A DNA stretch of 64,000 bases, taken from assembly GCF_018612915.1 (NCBI RefSeq), contig NZ_JAGGRL010000009.1:186001-250000 (forward strand), read 5' to 3'. Below the pieces are notes generated by a model that saw only the letters and a list, made by a program, of their open reading frames with translations, made no database searches and had not been told where the DNA came from. This document shows, one piece after another, positions 45,430 through 57,738 of this stretch (within the stretch, counting starts at the first letter, position 1; every line of letters begins with the position of its first letter). Made by a program: the position numbers and the translations under genes. Source of the stretch: Stenotrophomonas sp. ISL-67 (GTDB lineage: Bacteria > Pseudomonadota > Gammaproteobacteria > Xanthomonadales > Xanthomonadaceae).

Positions 45430-46904
45430 GCCAGATGATGTTGCTTTCGCAGTTGCTTCCCGATGTGGTGCTGAGCCACGACCCGTCCATCACCGGCCTG
45501 GTGCTGGACAGCCGCGCCGTGCGCCCCGGCAATGCCTTCGTGGCGATTGCCGGCTTCGGCGCGCATGGGCTGGGTTTCGTGGACCAGGCCCGCGCCGCGG
45601 GCGCCGCCGCGATCCTGTTCGAGCCGCCGGCCCCGGCGGAACTGCCGGCCCCGGCCGATGCCATCGCCGTGCCGGGCCTGCGCACGCGCATGGGCAGCAT
45701 GGCCGACCAGTTCCACGGCCATCCCTCGCGCGCGATGACCATGGTCGGGGTGACCGGCACCAACGGCAAGACCTCCACCGTGCAGTTGCTGGCCCAGGCC
45801 TGGCATCTGTCGGGCACCACCAGCGGCAGCATCGGCACGCTGGGCGTGGGTCTGTACGGCGATGTGGTGCCGACCGGCTTCACCACGCCGCTGGTGCTGC
45901 AGATGCATGAAGTGCTGGCGCAGTTGCGCGACCAGGGTGCCCACGCGGTGGCCATGGAAGTCAGCTCGCACGCGCTCGACCAGGGCCGCGTGGATGCCGT
46001 GCACTACGACGTGGCGGTGTTCACCAACCTCACCCGCGACCATCTCGACTACCACGGCGACATGGCCCAGTACGGCGCGGCCAAGGCCAGGCTGTTCCAC
46101 CGCGCCGGGCTGAAGGCCGCGGTGGTCAACCTGGACGACAGCTTCGGCAGCGAACTGCTGCGTACCGTCGATGCCGGCATCGCCCGGATCGGGGTCAGCT
46201 CGCGCGGCGCGCAACAGGCCACCCTGCGTGCCGATTCGCTCAAGCTCGACGGCCGTGGCATCGCCTTCGACCTGGTGGTCGGCGTTGCGCGCCACCCGGT
46301 GCAGTCGCCGCTGCTGGGCCGGTTCAACGTCGACAACCTGCTGGCCGTGGCCGGCGTGCTGCATGCGCTCGGCCATGCCCCGGATGCGATCGCCGCGTTG
46401 ATCGCGCAGCTGCAGCCGATTGCCGGGCGCATGAACCGCCTCGGTGGCGAGCGCGGCCTGCCGACCGTGGTGGTCGATTACGCGCATACCCCCGATGCGC
46501 TGGAACAGGCCCTGCAAAGCCTGCAGGGCCACCTGCAGGGCAGGCTGTTCTGTGTGTTCGGCTGCGGCGGTGAGCGCGACGCCGGCAAGCGCCCGCAGAT
46601 GGCGGCCATCGCCGAGCGCCTGGCCCAGCAGGTGATCGTCACCGACGACAACCCGCGCGGCGAAGACGGCGATGCGATCGTGGCCGATATCCTGGCCGGA
46701 TTCGCCGCACCTGATGCCGTCACCGTGCAGCGCAACCGTGCGCGCGCCATCGGTCTGGCGGTGAAGCTGGCCGGCCCGGGCGACATCGTGCTGCTGGCCG
46801 GCAAGGGCCACGAACCCTACCAGGAAGTGCGCGGGGTCAAGCACGATTTCGACGACACCCTGGTGGCCGCCGCGGCGCTCAGCGCCAAGGAGGCCATCCT
46901 GTGA
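45426..46904 (+). CDS. murE: UDP-MurNAc-L-Ala-Glu: meso-diaminopimelate ligase MurE
   Basis: Adds meso-diaminopimelate to the peptidoglycan precursor in the cytoplasm. The 492-aa product has the P-loop [11 protein letters not shown] near residues 109-119, then [37 protein letters not shown] and [15 protein letters not shown]. The DNPR motif ([11 protein letters not shown]) that recognises the second carboxylate of diaminopimelate is intact, so the wall is of the DAP type. ATGA overlap with ftsI; the stop overlaps the GTG of murF. Confidence 0.98.
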   Translation: MSQMMLLSQLLPDVVLSHDPSITGLVLDSRAVRPGNAFVAIAGFGAHGLGFVDQARAAGAAAILFEPPAPAELPAPADAIAVPGLRTRMGSMADQFHGHPSRAMTMVGVTGTNGKTSTVQLLAQAWHLSGTTSGSIGTLGVGLYGDVVPTGFTTPLVLQMHEVLAQLRDQGAHAVAMEVSSHALDQGRVDAVHYDVAVFTNLTRDHLDYHGDMAQYGAAKARLFHRAGLKAAVVNLDDSFGSELLRTVDAGIARIGVSSRGAQQATLRADSLKLDGRGIAFDLVVGVARHPVQSPLLGRFNVDNLLAVAGVLHALGHAPDAIAALIAQLQPIAGRMNRLGGERGLPTVVVDYAHTPDALEQALQSLQGHLQGRLFCVFGCGGERDAGKRPQMAAIAERLAQQVIVTDDNPRGEDGDAIVADILAGFAAPDAVTVQRNRARAIGLAVKLAGPGDIVLLAGKGHEPYQEVRGVKHDFDDTLVAAAALSAKEAIL

Positions 46905-48284
46905 AGCGCACGCCGCTCTCCCTGATCGCCCACTGGGCCGGGGGTGACATCCATGGCGATGACACCGCCATCGACGCCATCAGCAACGACACCCGCACCC
47001 TGGCCCCGGGCAGCCTGTACGTGGCGCTGCGTGGCGAGCGCTTCGACGGCCATGACTTCGTCGCTGACGCGGTGGCCCGTGGCGCCAGCGCGATGCTGGT
47101 CGAGCGCCGGCTCGACGTGGCGGTGCCGCAGGTGGTGGTCGGCGACAGCGGGCACGCGCTCGGCCGCATTGCCGCCGGCATGCAGCGCGACCGCGCCGCC
47201 CAGGTGTTCGCCATCACCGGAAGCAACGGCAAAACCAGCGTCAAGAGCCTGCTGCTGGCGATCCTAGAACAGGTTGCGCGCGAACAGCATTCTGTCGTGT
47301 ACGCCAACCCGGGCAACCGCAACAACGAGATCGGCCTGCCGTTGGCGGTGATCGAGGCGCCGGAGGATGCCGACTTCGCCATCTACGAGATGGGCGCCGG
47401 CAAGCCGGGTGACATCGCCTACCTCACCGACATCGCGCGCCCGCAGTACGCCCTGGTCAACAACATCGCGCCCGCGCACCTGGAGCGGATGGGCAGCCTG
47501 CAGGGCGTGGCCAGCACCAAGGGTGCCATCTACGCGGCGCTGCCGGCCGATGGCGTGGCGGTGATCAACGCCGACGACGCCTTCGGCATCTGGTTCGAAC
47601 AGCACATCGTCGGCCAGCCGCCGCGCAGCCGCGTGCTGCGCTATGCCCTGGACCACAGCGCCGACGTGACCGCGCAGGCCATCCGCGCCACGGCCGGGGG
47701 CAGCCGGTTCCTGCTGGCCAGCCCGGTCGGCAACGTGGAGATCGCACTTGCGCTGCCGGGCCGGCACAACATCAGCAACGCCCTGGCCGCCGCGTCACTG
47801 GCGCTGGCGGCAGGCATCGGCCTGGCCTCGATTTCCGCGGGCCTGGCCCGCGCCGAGCCCGTGCCCGGCCGCCAGATCGCGCACCGGCTGCCCAACGGCG
47901 CCGTGTTGATCGATGACAGCTACAACGCCAACCCCGGCTCGCTGGCGGCCGCCATCGACGCGCTCGCCGCGACGAAGGACGAGGCCTGGCTGGTGCTGGG
48001 CGACATGCGCGAGCTCGGCCCCGATGGCGAAGCGCTGCACGCGCAGGCCGGGCGCCGCGCGCGCGAGGCTGGCCTGACGCGTCTGTACACGCTGGGCACG
48101 CTGAGCGCGGCGGCATCGCACGCGTTCGGTGACGGCGGCCGCCATTTCCAGAGCCACGAGGCACTGGCCGCCGCGCTGGCCGACGAACTGCATGCTGGCG
48201 TGCGCTGCCTGGTCAAGGGCTCGCGCGGCAGCGCCATGGACAAGATTGTAAAAGCGCTGTTGGCGCGAGGAGAGGAAACCCCCC

Positions 48285-48295
<11 letters not shown>
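46901..48295 (+). CDS. murF: UDP-MurNAc-tripeptide: D-Ala-D-Ala ligase MurF
   Basis: Completes the pentapeptide precursor by adding D-Ala-D-Ala. The 464-aa product shows [21 protein letters not shown]-loop [48 protein letters not shown] and [20 protein letters not shown]. The GTG start at 46901 has AAGGAGG 8 nt upstream and overlaps the murE stop. The 3' end overlaps mraY by 11 nt. Confidence 0.97.
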
Positions 48296-49369
<1,074 letters not shown>

Positions 49370-49370
<1 letters not shown>

Positions 49371-50695
49371 TGAACGACTTGTCGCGCCAGGCAACCCGCC
49401 TTGAAGCCATCGGAGGCCACTTCGACAAGTGGCTGCTGGGCGCGATCATCGCGCTCACCGGGCTGGGCGTGGTGATGGTCGCGTCGAGCTCGATCGCACT
49501 GATGAGCAGCCCGTTCTACTACCTCAACCGCCACCTGGTGTTCCTGGCGGTGGGCATCGTGCTGGCGGGGCTGGCCATGCGCACCGAGCTCAAGAGCATC
49601 GAGCAGTACAACCAGGTGCTGCTGCTGGGCTGCTTCGCGCTGCTGGTGGTGGTGTTCATTCCCGGCCTGGGCAGCAGCGTCAACGGTGCCCGGCGCTGGA
49701 TCAACCTGGGCTTCTCCAAGTTCCAGACCGTCGAAGCGGTCAAGGTGCTCTACATCGTCTGGCTGTCCAGCTACCTGGTGCGTTTCCGCGACGAGGTCAA
49801 CGCGACCTGGCCGGCCATGCTCAAGCCGCTGGGCGTGGCCGGCGCGCTGGTGGTGCTGCTGTTGCTGCAGCCCGACTTCGGCTCCTCGACCCTGCTGCTG
49901 GCGATCACCGCCGGCATGCTGGTGCTGGGTGGGGTGAACCTGCCGCGCATGTCGATGCCGATCGTGTTCGGCCTGGTGGCGATGAGCGCGCTGGCGATCA
50001 TCGAACCGTACCGCATGCGCCGCATCACCTCCTTCTGGGATCCGTGGGCCGACCAGCAGGGCGACGGCTACCAGCTGTCCAACGCGCTGATGGCGGTGGG
50101 TCGCGGCGAGTGGACCGGGGTGGGCCTGGGCAACTCGGTACAGAAGCTGTACTACCTGCCTGAAGCGCATACGGACTTCATCTTCTCGGTCACCGCCGAA
50201 GAGCTGGGGTTCATTGGTACCTGCCTGATCGTGGCGCTGTATGCGCTGCTGGCCGGTCGTGCGTTCTGGATCGGCATGCGCTGCGTGGAGATGAAGCGCC
50301 ACTTCTCCGGCTACATCGCCTTCGGCATCGGCCTGTGGGTGAGCATGCAGAGCTTCGTCTCGATTGGCGTGAACCTGGGCATCCTGCCGACCAAGGGCCT
50401 GACCCTGCCGCTGATTTCGTCCGGCGGTTCGAGCGTCCTGATGACCTGCGTGGCGATGGGCCTGCTGCTGCGCGTGTCCTACGAACTGGACCGCGCCGAG
50501 CGCCGCCAGGCCGTGCGCATGGGCGCGGCCGAGCTGGACGAGGCGGCGCCGGTCGATGCGCCTGCCAGTGCGAGCGCCGTGGCCGCCGCCATGCAGGACA
50601 GCACCTCGCGTGCATCCGCGCAGCGCGACAGCGCGCCGCGCGGCACCAGCCGCATGCAGCAGCGGATCGAACCGACCCTGGGGAGGATGGGATGA
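49370..50695 (+). CDS. ftsW: septal peptidoglycan glycosyltransferase FtsW (SEDS)
   Basis: SEDS-family polymerase that works with FtsI in septal wall synthesis. The 441-aa product has about ten membrane helices, [20 protein letters not shown] and [20 protein letters not shown], and the conserved loop [19 protein letters not shown]. Near the end [20 protein letters not shown] is present. A polar tail of about 65 residues follows. The ATG at 49370 matches homologues; the frame is open upstream inside mraY. ATGA overlap with murG. Confidence 0.97.
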
Positions 50696-51777
50696 GCGAC
50701 CCGCAATCCCCGCGTCCGGTGATGATCATGGCCGGCGGCACCGGCGGCCACATCTTCCCCGGCCTGGCCGTGGCCAAGGTGCTGCGCCAACGCGGCGTTC
50801 CGGTGACGTGGCTGGGCAGCATCGGGGGCATGGAAACCCGGTTGGTGCCGCAGCACGACATCCACATCGACACGCTGGCCATCAGTGGCCTGCGTGGCAA
50901 GGGCAAGCTGGCGCTGCTGACCGCGCCCGGCCGCCTGCTGCGCGCGGTGCGCGCGGCCGGTTTCCTGATCCGCGACCGCCAGCCGCGTGCGGTGATCGCC
51001 TTCGGCGGCTTCGCCTCCGGTCCCGGCGGCCTGGCCGCACGCCTGCATGGCCTGCCGTTGCTGGTGCACGAACAGAACCGCGCGCCGGGCCTGACCAACC
51101 GCGTGCTGTCGCGTTTCGCGCGCCGCGTGCTGACCGGTTTCCCGGGCAGCTTCGCCCAGCGCGAAGAAGCCGTGGGCAACCCGGTGCGCGCCGAGATTGC
51201 CGCGATTGCCGTACCGGAACAGCGGCTGGCCGGCCGCGCGGGCCCGCTGCGGGTGCTGGTGCTCGGCGGCAGCCAGGGCGCCCGCGCGCTCAACAACGCC
51301 GTGCCGCAGGCACTGGCCGCACTGGCCGGCAGCCTTGCGGTCGACGTGCGCCACCAGAGCGGCGAAAAGCTGCACGCCGAAGCGCTGCAGGCCTACCAGG
51401 ACGCCGGTGTCAGCGCGCGCGTCGAGCCCTTCATCGCCGACATGGCCGACGCCTTCAGCTGGGCCGACCTGGTGGTGTGCCGCTCCGGTGCCTCCACCCT
51501 GGCCGAGCTGTGCGCGGTTGGCGTGGGCAGCGTGCTGGTGCCGTTCGCCGCCGCCGTCGATGACCACCAGACCCGCAATGCGGAATACCTGGTCGAGCGT
51601 GGCGCGGCGGTGTTGCTGAAGCAGGACGAAACGCTGGCCGCTCGATTGCAGGACGTACTGCGCGATCTGTCCGAACATTCCGCCCGCCGCATGCAGATGG
51701 CAACCGCCGCGCGTGCCCTGGCCAAGGTCGATGCCGCCGAGCGCATCGCCGACATCATTCTCGAGGAATCCAAATGA
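50692..51777 (+). CDS. murG: UDP-GlcNAc: lipid I transferase MurG
   Basis: Peripheral membrane glycosyltransferase (GT28) that converts lipid I to lipid II. The 361-aa product contains [93 protein letters not shown] and '[11 protein letters not shown]'. The ATG at 50692 has GGGAGG upstream and overlaps the ftsW stop. Confidence 0.98.
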   Translation: MSDPQSPRPVMIMAGGTGGHIFPGLAVAKVLRQRGVPVTWLGSIGGMETRLVPQHDIHIDTLAISGLRGKGKLALLTAPGRLLRAVRAAGFLIRDRQPRAVIAFGGFASGPGGLAARLHGLPLLVHEQNRAPGLTNRVLSRFARRVLTGFPGSFAQREEAVGNPVRAEIAAIAVPEQRLAGRAGPLRVLVLGGSQGARALNNAVPQALAALAGSLAVDVRHQSGEKLHAEALQAYQDAGVSARVEPFIADMADAFSWADLVVCRSGASTLAELCAVGVGSVLVPFAAAVDDHQTRNAEYLVERGAAVLLKQDETLAARLQDVLRDLSEHSARRMQMATAARALAKVDAAERIADIILEESK

Positions 51778-51799
51778 ACACCGTTACGCGAGGCCGCGC

Positions 51800-53236
51800 A
51801 TGATCCGCCGCCTGCACGACACCCATGACCTGGTGCGCGCCTTCCCGCGCGTGCACTTCGTCGGCATCGGTGGCACCGGCATGAGCGGCATCGCCGAAGT
51901 GATGCTGACCCTGGGCTATGAAGTGTCCGGCTCGGACAACGCCGACAACGCCGCCACCCGCCGCCTGGCCGGGCTGGGCGCACGCGTGATGCGCGGCCAT
52001 TCGGCTGCCAACGTGCTCGGCACCGACTGCGTGGTGGTCTCCAGCGCGATCCGCGACGACAACCCGGAGCTGATGGAAGCGCGCAGCCAGCGCATTCCGA
52101 TCATGCCGCGGGCGGCCATGCTGGCCGAGTTGATGCGGTTCCGTCGCGGCATCGCCGTCGCCGGCACCCATGGCAAGACCACCACCACCAGCCTGACCGC
52201 GGCGGTGCTGAGCGAAGGCGGGCTGGACCCGACCTTCGTGATCGGTGGCCAGCTGCTCGCCGCCGGCGCCAATGCCAAGCTGGGCAGCGGCCAGTGGCTG
52301 GTGGCCGAAGCCGATGAAAGCGATGGAAGCTTCCTGCGCCTGAACCCGCTGGTGTCGGTCATCACCAACATCGACGCGGACCACCTGGAGAACTACGGCA
52401 ACGATTTCTCCCGCGTGCAGGCTGCCTTCGCCGAATTCCTGCAGCGCCTGCCGTTCTATGGGCTGGCGGTGCTGTGCATCGACGACCCCGAAGTGGCCGC
52501 GCTGGCCGCGCAGACGCCGCGCCATGTCATGAGCTATGGCATGAGCAGCCATGCGGACGTGCGCGCCGAAGACGTGGTCCAGGACGGCCCGCGCATGCGC
52601 TTCACCCTGCGCCTGCCCGAAGGCAGCAGCTACCCGGTGACCCTGGCCCTGCCGGGTGCGCACAACGTGCTCAATGCGTTGGCCGCCGCTGCGGTGGGCT
52701 GGCAGCTGGGCGTGGCCCCGGATGCCATCGCCCGTGCGCTGGAAAGCTTTGCCGGCATCGGCCGCCGCTTCAACGACCTGGGCATCGTCACCACCCGCAC
52801 CGGTGCCAAAGTGCGCGTGATCGACGACTACGGCCACCACCCGCGCGAACTGGCCGCCGTGTTCGCCGCCGCCCGCGGCGGCTGGCCGTCGCAGCGCCTG
52901 GTGGTGGCCTTCCAGCCGCACCGCTACAGCCGAACCCGCGACCAGTTCGACGCGTTCGCCGCGGTGCTGTCCGAAGTAGACGCGCTGGTGCTGAGCGAGG
53001 TCTACCCGGCCGGTGAAGCGCCTATTCCCGGTGCCGATTCGCGTTCGCTGGCCCGCGCCATCCGCGCGCGTGGCCGCAGCGAACCGGTCGTGGTCGGCCA
53101 GGCGTCGGAGCTGCAGCACGTGCTGCCCGATGTACTGCAGGACGGCGACCTGCTGCTGATGATGGGCGCGGGCGACATCGGCCACGTCGCCCATCTGGTG
53201 GCCACCGATGGCTTCAGCGAGGTGCCTGCGGCATGA
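51800..53236 (+). CDS. murC: UDP-MurNAc: L-alanine ligase MurC
   Basis: Adds the first amino acid of the stem peptide. The 478-aa product has [19 protein letters not shown] at the N-terminus, the P-loop [33 protein letters not shown] and [29 protein letters not shown]. The start at 51800 is 22 nt after murG, the largest gap between mraZ and ftsA; a GAGG site lies 7 nt upstream. Its frame is open earlier but reads into murG. ATGA overlap with ddlB. Confidence 0.97.
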   Translation: MIRRLHDTHDLVRAFPRVHFVGIGGTGMSGIAEVMLTLGYEVSGSDNADNAATRRLAGLGARVMRGHSAANVLGTDCVVVSSAIRDDNPELMEARSQRIPIMPRAAMLAELMRFRRGIAVAGTHGKTTTTSLTAAVLSEGGLDPTFVIGGQLLAAGANAKLGSGQWLVAEADESDGSFLRLNPLVSVITNIDADHLENYGNDFSRVQAAFAEFLQRLPFYGLAVLCIDDPEVAALAAQTPRHVMSYGMSSHADVRAEDVVQDGPRMRFTLRLPEGSSYPVTLALPGAHNVLNALAAAAVGWQLGVAPDAIARALESFAGIGRRFNDLGIVTTRTGAKVRVIDDYGHHPRELAAVFAAARGGWPSQRLVVAFQPHRYSRTRDQFDAFAAVLSEVDALVLSEVYPAGEAPIPGADSRSLARAIRARGRSEPVVVGQASELQHVLPDVLQDGDLLLMMGAGDIGHVAHLVATDGFSEVPAA

Positions 53237-54195
53237 GCACGCTGACCTTCCCGCCGCTGCGCACCACTGACCCGGCCGTGTTCGGCCGCGTTGCCGTGCT
53301 GCTGGGCGGTACCTCCAGCGAACGCGAGGTGTCGCTGGATTCCGGCCGCAACGTGATCGAGGCACTGCGCGCGCGTGGCGTCAACGCGACCGCCGTGGAC
53401 GGCATCCCGGCCCTGGCCCTGGCGCTGGTGGAAAAGCGTTTCGACCGCGTCTTCAACATCCTGCACGGCCACAACGGTGGCGGTGAGGACGGCATCGTGC
53501 AGGGGCTGATGGAAGCCTTCGGCGTGCCGTACACCGGCTCGGACGTACTCGGTTCGGCGCTGGGCATGGACAAGATCCGCACCAAGCAGGTGTGGCTGTC
53601 GCTGGGCCTGCCCACCCCGCAGTACAGGAAGGTGGACAGCACCACTGTGCATGCGCTGGCGGCCGAGCTGGGCCTGCCGGTGGTGGTCAAGCCGGCCAAC
53701 GAAGGCTCCAGTGTCGGCATCAGCCGGGTCACCGACGAGGCCGGCCTGGATGAGGCGGTCGCACTGGCGGCGCGCTACGACGGCCAGCTGCTGATGGAGC
53801 AGATGGTGGTCGGCGACGAACTGACTGTGGGCATCCTGGGCGACCAGGCGCTGCCGTCGATCCGCATCGTGCCCAAGGGCCAGTGGTACGACTACAACGC
53901 CAAGTACATCGCCGAGGACACCCAGTACCTGTGCCCGGGCCTTGAAGGCGACGACGAAGCGGAGATCCGCCGCATTGCGCTGGCCGCGTTCCGTGCCGCC
54001 GGCTGCCGTGGCTGGGGCCGGGTGGACGTGATGCGCGACCGCAACAGCGGCGCGTTCTACCTGCTGGAAGTGAACACCGCACCGGGCATGACCAGCCATT
54101 CGCTGGTGCCCAAGGCGGCCGGCCAGGCGGGCATCGGCTTTGAAGAACTGGTCTGGCGGGTGCTGGAACAGACCCTGGAGCACCCCCACGCATGA
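53233..54195 (+). CDS. ddlB: D-alanine--D-alanine ligase DdlB
   Basis: ATP-grasp enzyme that makes the D-Ala-D-Ala dipeptide used by MurF. The 320-aa product shows [76 protein letters not shown] and [20 protein letters not shown]. The Tyr/Ser pattern of active-site residues is that of a D-Ala rather than D-Lac ligase. ATGA overlaps at both ends. Confidence 0.98.
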   Translation: MSTLTFPPLRTTDPAVFGRVAVLLGGTSSEREVSLDSGRNVIEALRARGVNATAVDGIPALALALVEKRFDRVFNILHGHNGGGEDGIVQGLMEAFGVPYTGSDVLGSALGMDKIRTKQVWLSLGLPTPQYRKVDSTTVHALAAELGLPVVVKPANEGSSVGISRVTDEAGLDEAVALAARYDGQLLMEQMVVGDELTVGILGDQALPSIRIVPKGQWYDYNAKYIAEDTQYLCPGLEGDDEAEIRRIALAAFRAAGCRGWGRVDVMRDRNSGAFYLLEVNTAPGMTSHSLVPKAAGQAGIGFEELVWRVLEQTLEHPHA

Positions 54196-54935
54196 ACGCC
54201 GTGCTGCGCATCTTCGTCTGGTTGCTGGCCCTGTCGCTGGTAGCGCTGCCCGTGGTGGCGGTGCTCAACGGCTGGGTCGGTGCCGAACGCTGGCCGTTGG
54301 CCAAGCTGCGCGTGCACGGTGAGTTCAAGCGGGTGCCGGCCGAGCAGCTGCAGCAGGTGGTGCTGCCGTATGCGCAGTCCGGCTTCTTCGCGGTGAAGCT
54401 GCAGGATGCCCAGGACGCCATCGAAAAGCTGCCGTGGGTGGAAAGCGCGCAGGTGCGCAAGCAGTGGCCGGACGTGCTGGAAATCACCCTGGTCGAGCAC
54501 CAACCCTTCGCGCGCTGGGGCAAGGACCGGTTGCTGTCCGAGCAGGGCAAGCTGTTCGCCACCCCGCAGAAGCTGCAGGACCTGGCGCTGCCGGACCTGG
54601 AAGGTCCGGACACCCAGACCGGGGAAGTGGTGGCGCTGTACAACGATGCGCGCGCGCTGTTCGCACCGGCCGGGGTGGATGTCACCCGGGTCCGCATGGA
54701 CGCGCGTGGCAGCTGGTCGCTGCAGTTGAGCAACGGCACCGAAGTGGTGGTCGGCCGCGATGACGCACGCTCGCGCCTGCAGCGCTTCGTGCGCGTGCTG
54801 CCGCAGCTGGCCAACCAGCAGGCGCCGATCGAACGCGCCGACCTCCGATATACCAATGGTTTCACGCTGAGCTGGGGTACCCCGGCCGCGGCAGCGCCGG
54901 CCAACGTGGCGCACAGGACGCAGGACAGGACATGA
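54192..54935 (+). CDS. ftsQ: cell division protein FtsQ
   Basis: Bitopic divisome protein that recruits FtsL/FtsB. The 247-aa product has a membrane segment (about residues 5-26, [20 protein letters not shown]). A POTRA domain follows (about 36-105: [20 protein letters not shown] and [20 protein letters not shown]), then the FtsQ/DivIB beta domain with [20 protein letters not shown]. The C-terminal 20 residues are Ala-rich. ATGA overlaps at both ends. Confidence 0.96.
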   Translation: MNAVLRIFVWLLALSLVALPVVAVLNGWVGAERWPLAKLRVHGEFKRVPAEQLQQVVLPYAQSGFFAVKLQDAQDAIEKLPWVESAQVRKQWPDVLEITLVEHQPFARWGKDRLLSEQGKLFATPQKLQDLALPDLEGPDTQTGEVVALYNDARALFAPAGVDVTRVRMDARGSWSLQLSNGTEVVVGRDDARSRLQRFVRVLPQLANQQAPIERADLRYTNGFTLSWGTPAAAAPANVAHRTQDRT

Positions 54936-56167
54936 ATCGCAAGGGTGACAAATCGCTGATCGTCGGGCTGGATATCGGCACCTCCAAGGTGGTGGCGCTG
55001 GTCGGCGAGTATTCGCCGGGAAACCCCATCGAGGTGATCGGCATCGGCTCGCATGAGTCGCGCGGACTCAAGCGCGGCGTCGTGGTGGACATCGAATCGA
55101 CCGTGCAGTCGATCCAGCGCGCGGTCGAAGAGGCCGAGCTGATGGCCGGCTGCGAGATCCGCTCGGTGTATGCCTCCATTTCCGGCAACCACGTGCAGTG
55201 CAAGAACTCGCCGGGGATCGTGCCGATCCGCGACGGCGAGGTGACCTGGGGCGACCTCGACCGGGTGCTCGACGCGGCCAAGGCGGTGGCGATCCCGGCC
55301 GACCAGAAGATCCTGCACGCCATCCCGCGCGAGTACGTGCTGGACGATTCGCAGGAAGGCATCCGCAACCCGGTCGGCATGACCGGCGTGCGCCTGGAGG
55401 TGCACGCGCACCTGGTGGTGTGCGCGCAGTCGGCCGCGGCCAACATCAGCAAGTGCGTGCAGCGCTGTGGCCTGCAGGTGGATGACCTGGTGCTGTCTTC
55501 GCTGGCCTCCAGCGTGGCGGTGCTGACCGCCGACGAGCGTGAGCTGGGCGTGGTGCTGGTCGACATGGGCGCCGGTACCACCGACCTGGCCGTGTTCGTG
55601 CAGGGCGCGATCTGCCACACCGCTTCGCTGCCGATCGCCGGCGACCACGTCACCAACGACATCGCGCACATGCTGCGCACGCCGACCCCGGAAGCAGAGC
55701 AGATCAAGGTGCGCTATGCGTGCGCCCTGGCCCAGCTGGCCACCGCCGAGGAAAGCATCCAGGTGCCCAGCGTCGGCGACCGGCCGCCGCGCCGGATGCC
55801 GCGCCACGCGCTGGCGCAGGCGGTGCAGGGCCGTTACGAGGAAATCTTCGAGATGGTGCAGGCCGAACTGCGCCGTTCCGGCTTCGAGGAACTGGTGCGT
55901 GCCGGCATGGTGCTCACCGGCGGCGCCTCGAAGATGGAAGGCGTGGTCGAACTGGCCGAGGAAATGCTGCAGATGCCGGTCCGCGTGGGCATTCCGCAGC
56001 ACGTCACCGGGTTGGGCGAAGTGGTCGGCAACCCGGTGCACGCCACCGGCGTGGGCCTGCTGCTGATGGGCAGCCAGATCGAACACCCGCGCCGCCCGTC
56101 GCTGCCCACCGGGCGCGCAGGCAGCATGTTCAACAAATTGAAAACCTGGTTCCGGGGCGAGTTCTGA
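54932..56167 (+). CDS. ftsA: cell division protein FtsA
   Basis: Actin-like protein that tethers FtsZ filaments to the membrane. The 411-aa product shows LIVGLDIGTSKVVALVGEYS, the 1C domain, VLVDMGAGTTDLAVFV, GDHVTNDIAHMLRTP and LTGGASKMEGVVELAEEML. The C-terminal amphipathic membrane helix MFNKLKTWFRGEF is intact. ATGA overlap with ftsQ; it is followed by a 171-bp spacer before ftsZ. Confidence 0.98.
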   Translation: MNRKGDKSLIVGLDIGTSKVVALVGEYSPGNPIEVIGIGSHESRGLKRGVVVDIESTVQSIQRAVEEAELMAGCEIRSVYASISGNHVQCKNSPGIVPIRDGEVTWGDLDRVLDAAKAVAIPADQKILHAIPREYVLDDSQEGIRNPVGMTGVRLEVHAHLVVCAQSAAANISKCVQRCGLQVDDLVLSSLASSVAVLTADERELGVVLVDMGAGTTDLAVFVQGAICHTASLPIAGDHVTNDIAHMLRTPTPEAEQIKVRYACALAQLATAEESIQVPSVGDRPPRRMPRHALAQAVQGRYEEIFEMVQAELRRSGFEELVRAGMVLTGGASKMEGVVELAEEMLQMPVRVGIPQHVTGLGEVVGNPVHATGVGLLLMGSQIEHPRRPSLPTGRAGSMFNKLKTWFRGEF

Positions 56168-56177
56168 CGCCCCCAAG

Positions 56178-56202
56178 GTAGAGCGAGGCCCTGCCTCGCT
56201 GC
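56178..56202. repeat. GTAG-type REP palindrome between ftsA and ftsZ
   Basis: GTAGAGCGAGG-CCCTG-CCTCGCTGC, 10 nt after the ftsA stop. Confidence 0.8.
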
Positions 56203-56245
56203 AGCACCAGCAACACCAGCAACACCAGCAACACAACGCAACACA
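56203..56245 (+). repeat. CAACACCAG tandem repeat in the ftsZ leader
   Basis: AGCACCAG is followed by AACACCAGC units in tandem and then CA-rich sequence (AACACAACGCAACACACAAC) up to about 56250. The tract is nearly free of G on the plus strand, so the leader RNA is likely unstructured. Confidence 0.7.
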
Positions 56246-56338
56246 CAACCCACACAGCCGCAACGGCGGCATGCAGCGCGAAGGCAGGACGCCAACACGC
56301 CCATGCCACCCACAAGCGGATACAACGAGGACACGGAC

Positions 56339-57565
56339 ATGGCGCATTTCGAACTGATTGAGAAGATGGCACCCAATGCGGTGATCAAGGTGATCGGCGT
56401 GGGCGGCGGCGGCGGCAACGCCGTGGCGCACATGGTCAGCACCAGCGTGGACGGCGTGGAATTCATCACGGCCAACACCGATTCGCAGGCCATCAAGAAT
56501 TGCGGTGCCAAGCTGCAGCTGCAGCTGGGTACCAACGTCACCAAGGGCCTGGGCGCAGGCGCGAACCCGGAAGTGGGCCGCCAGGCCGCGCTGGAAGACC
56601 GCGAGCGCATCATGGACGCGCTGCAGGGTGCGGACATGGTGTTCATCACCGCCGGCATGGGCGGTGGCACCGGTACCGGCGCTGCGCCGGTGGTGGCACA
56701 GCTGGCCAAGGAGATGGGCATCCTGACCGTCGCCGTGGTCACCAAGCCGTTCCCGTTCGAAGGCCGCCGCCGCATGCAGGTCGCGCTGAAGGGCATCGAG
56801 GAACTGAGCCAGCACTGCGATTCGCTGATCACCATCCCGAACGAAAAGCTGATCACCGTGCTGGGCCGCAACGCCACCATGATCCAGGCCTTCCGTGCCG
56901 CCAACGACGTCCTCCAGGGCGCCGTGCAGGGCATCGCCGACCTGATCGTGCGCCCGGGCCTGATCAACGTCGACTTCGCCGACGTGCGCACCGTCATGTC
57001 CGAAATGGGCCTGGCGATGATGGGTACCGGCACCGCCCGCGGTGATGACCGTGCCCAGGCCGCCGCCGAAGCCGCCATCCAGAACCCGCTGCTGGACGAT
57101 GTGAACCTGGCCGGTGCAAACGGCATCCTGGTCAACATCACCGCCGGCGCCGACTTCACCATGGCCGAGTTCGACGAGATCGGCCGCACCATCGATGGCT
57201 TCGCCTCCGAGGACGCCACCGTGGTGGTCGGTACCGTGCTGGATCCGGACATGCAGGACGAGGTCCGCGTGACCGTGGTCGCCACCGGCCTGAACCGTGT
57301 CGCGGCCGCCAAGGGCCAGCGCCCGGGCGAACGCGCGCCGATCAAGCTGGTCCGCAACGCCACCACCGGCCAGCCGGAATTCGGCGATTTCGACAACGGC
57401 GGCGATGCCGTGTCCAAGGCCGTGGGTGGCATGGGCCTGGGCCTGCGTCGTCCGAGCGCCGACACCGTGGCCCCGTCCGCACCGTCGGCCTCGGGTCCGG
57501 CTGCGGCCGAACTGCCCAACGATTACCTGGACATCCCGGCGTTCCTGCGCCGCCAGGCGGACTGA
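56339..57565 (+). CDS. ftsZ: cell division GTPase FtsZ
   Basis: Tubulin homologue that forms the Z ring. The 408-aa product has [17 protein letters not shown], the tubulin signature [12 protein letters not shown], the catalytic loop [13 protein letters not shown], and the conserved C-terminal peptide [12 protein letters not shown] for FtsA/ZipA binding. GAGGA lies upstream of the ATG at 56339. The gene has its own leader with repeats rather than overlapping ftsA, so separate or boosted expression is likely. Confidence 0.98.
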   Translation: MAHFELIEKMAPNAVIKVIGVGGGGGNAVAHMVSTSVDGVEFITANTDSQAIKNCGAKLQLQLGTNVTKGLGAGANPEVGRQAALEDRERIMDALQGADMVFITAGMGGGTGTGAAPVVAQLAKEMGILTVAVVTKPFPFEGRRRMQVALKGIEELSQHCDSLITIPNEKLITVLGRNATMIQAFRAANDVLQGAVQGIADLIVRPGLINVDFADVRTVMSEMGLAMMGTGTARGDDRAQAAAEAAIQNPLLDDVNLAGANGILVNITAGADFTMAEFDEIGRTIDGFASEDATVVVGTVLDPDMQDEVRVTVVATGLNRVAAAKGQRPGERAPIKLVRNATTGQPEFGDFDNGGDAVSKAVGGMGLGLRRPSADTVAPSAPSASGPAAAELPNDYLDIPAFLRRQAD

Positions 57566-57617
57566 GGATCGCCTGCCGGGGCCTTGTCCTCCCCGGTCTG
57601 CGCCTCCATGTCCCTTG

Positions 57618-57643
57618 CTGCCGGGCCAGGATAGGCCCGGCAG
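57618..57643 (+). terminator. hairpin after ftsZ
   Basis: Perfect 10-bp stem CTGCCGGGCC / GGCCCGGCAG with a 6-nt loop, 52 nt after the ftsZ stop. It lacks a T-tract, so attenuation or 3'-end stabilisation is as likely as full termination. Confidence 0.5.
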
Positions 57644-57738
57644 TCTGCCGCCTCCGGTTCAGAAAGGAGCGGTGGTAGTGCGTGTTATTCTTGTTTGTCA
57701 CTGTCGCGCTGACTGCGCGCTTTCCCGGTCGGGCCCCC

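Noticed and set aside
53729..56815. 1028-codon minus-strand open frame across ddlB-ftsQ-ftsA-ftsZ
   Set aside because: It lies antisense to four essential, well-recognised genes and its translation is low-complexity His/Gln/Arg/Ala-rich text typical of the antisense of GC-rich codons.
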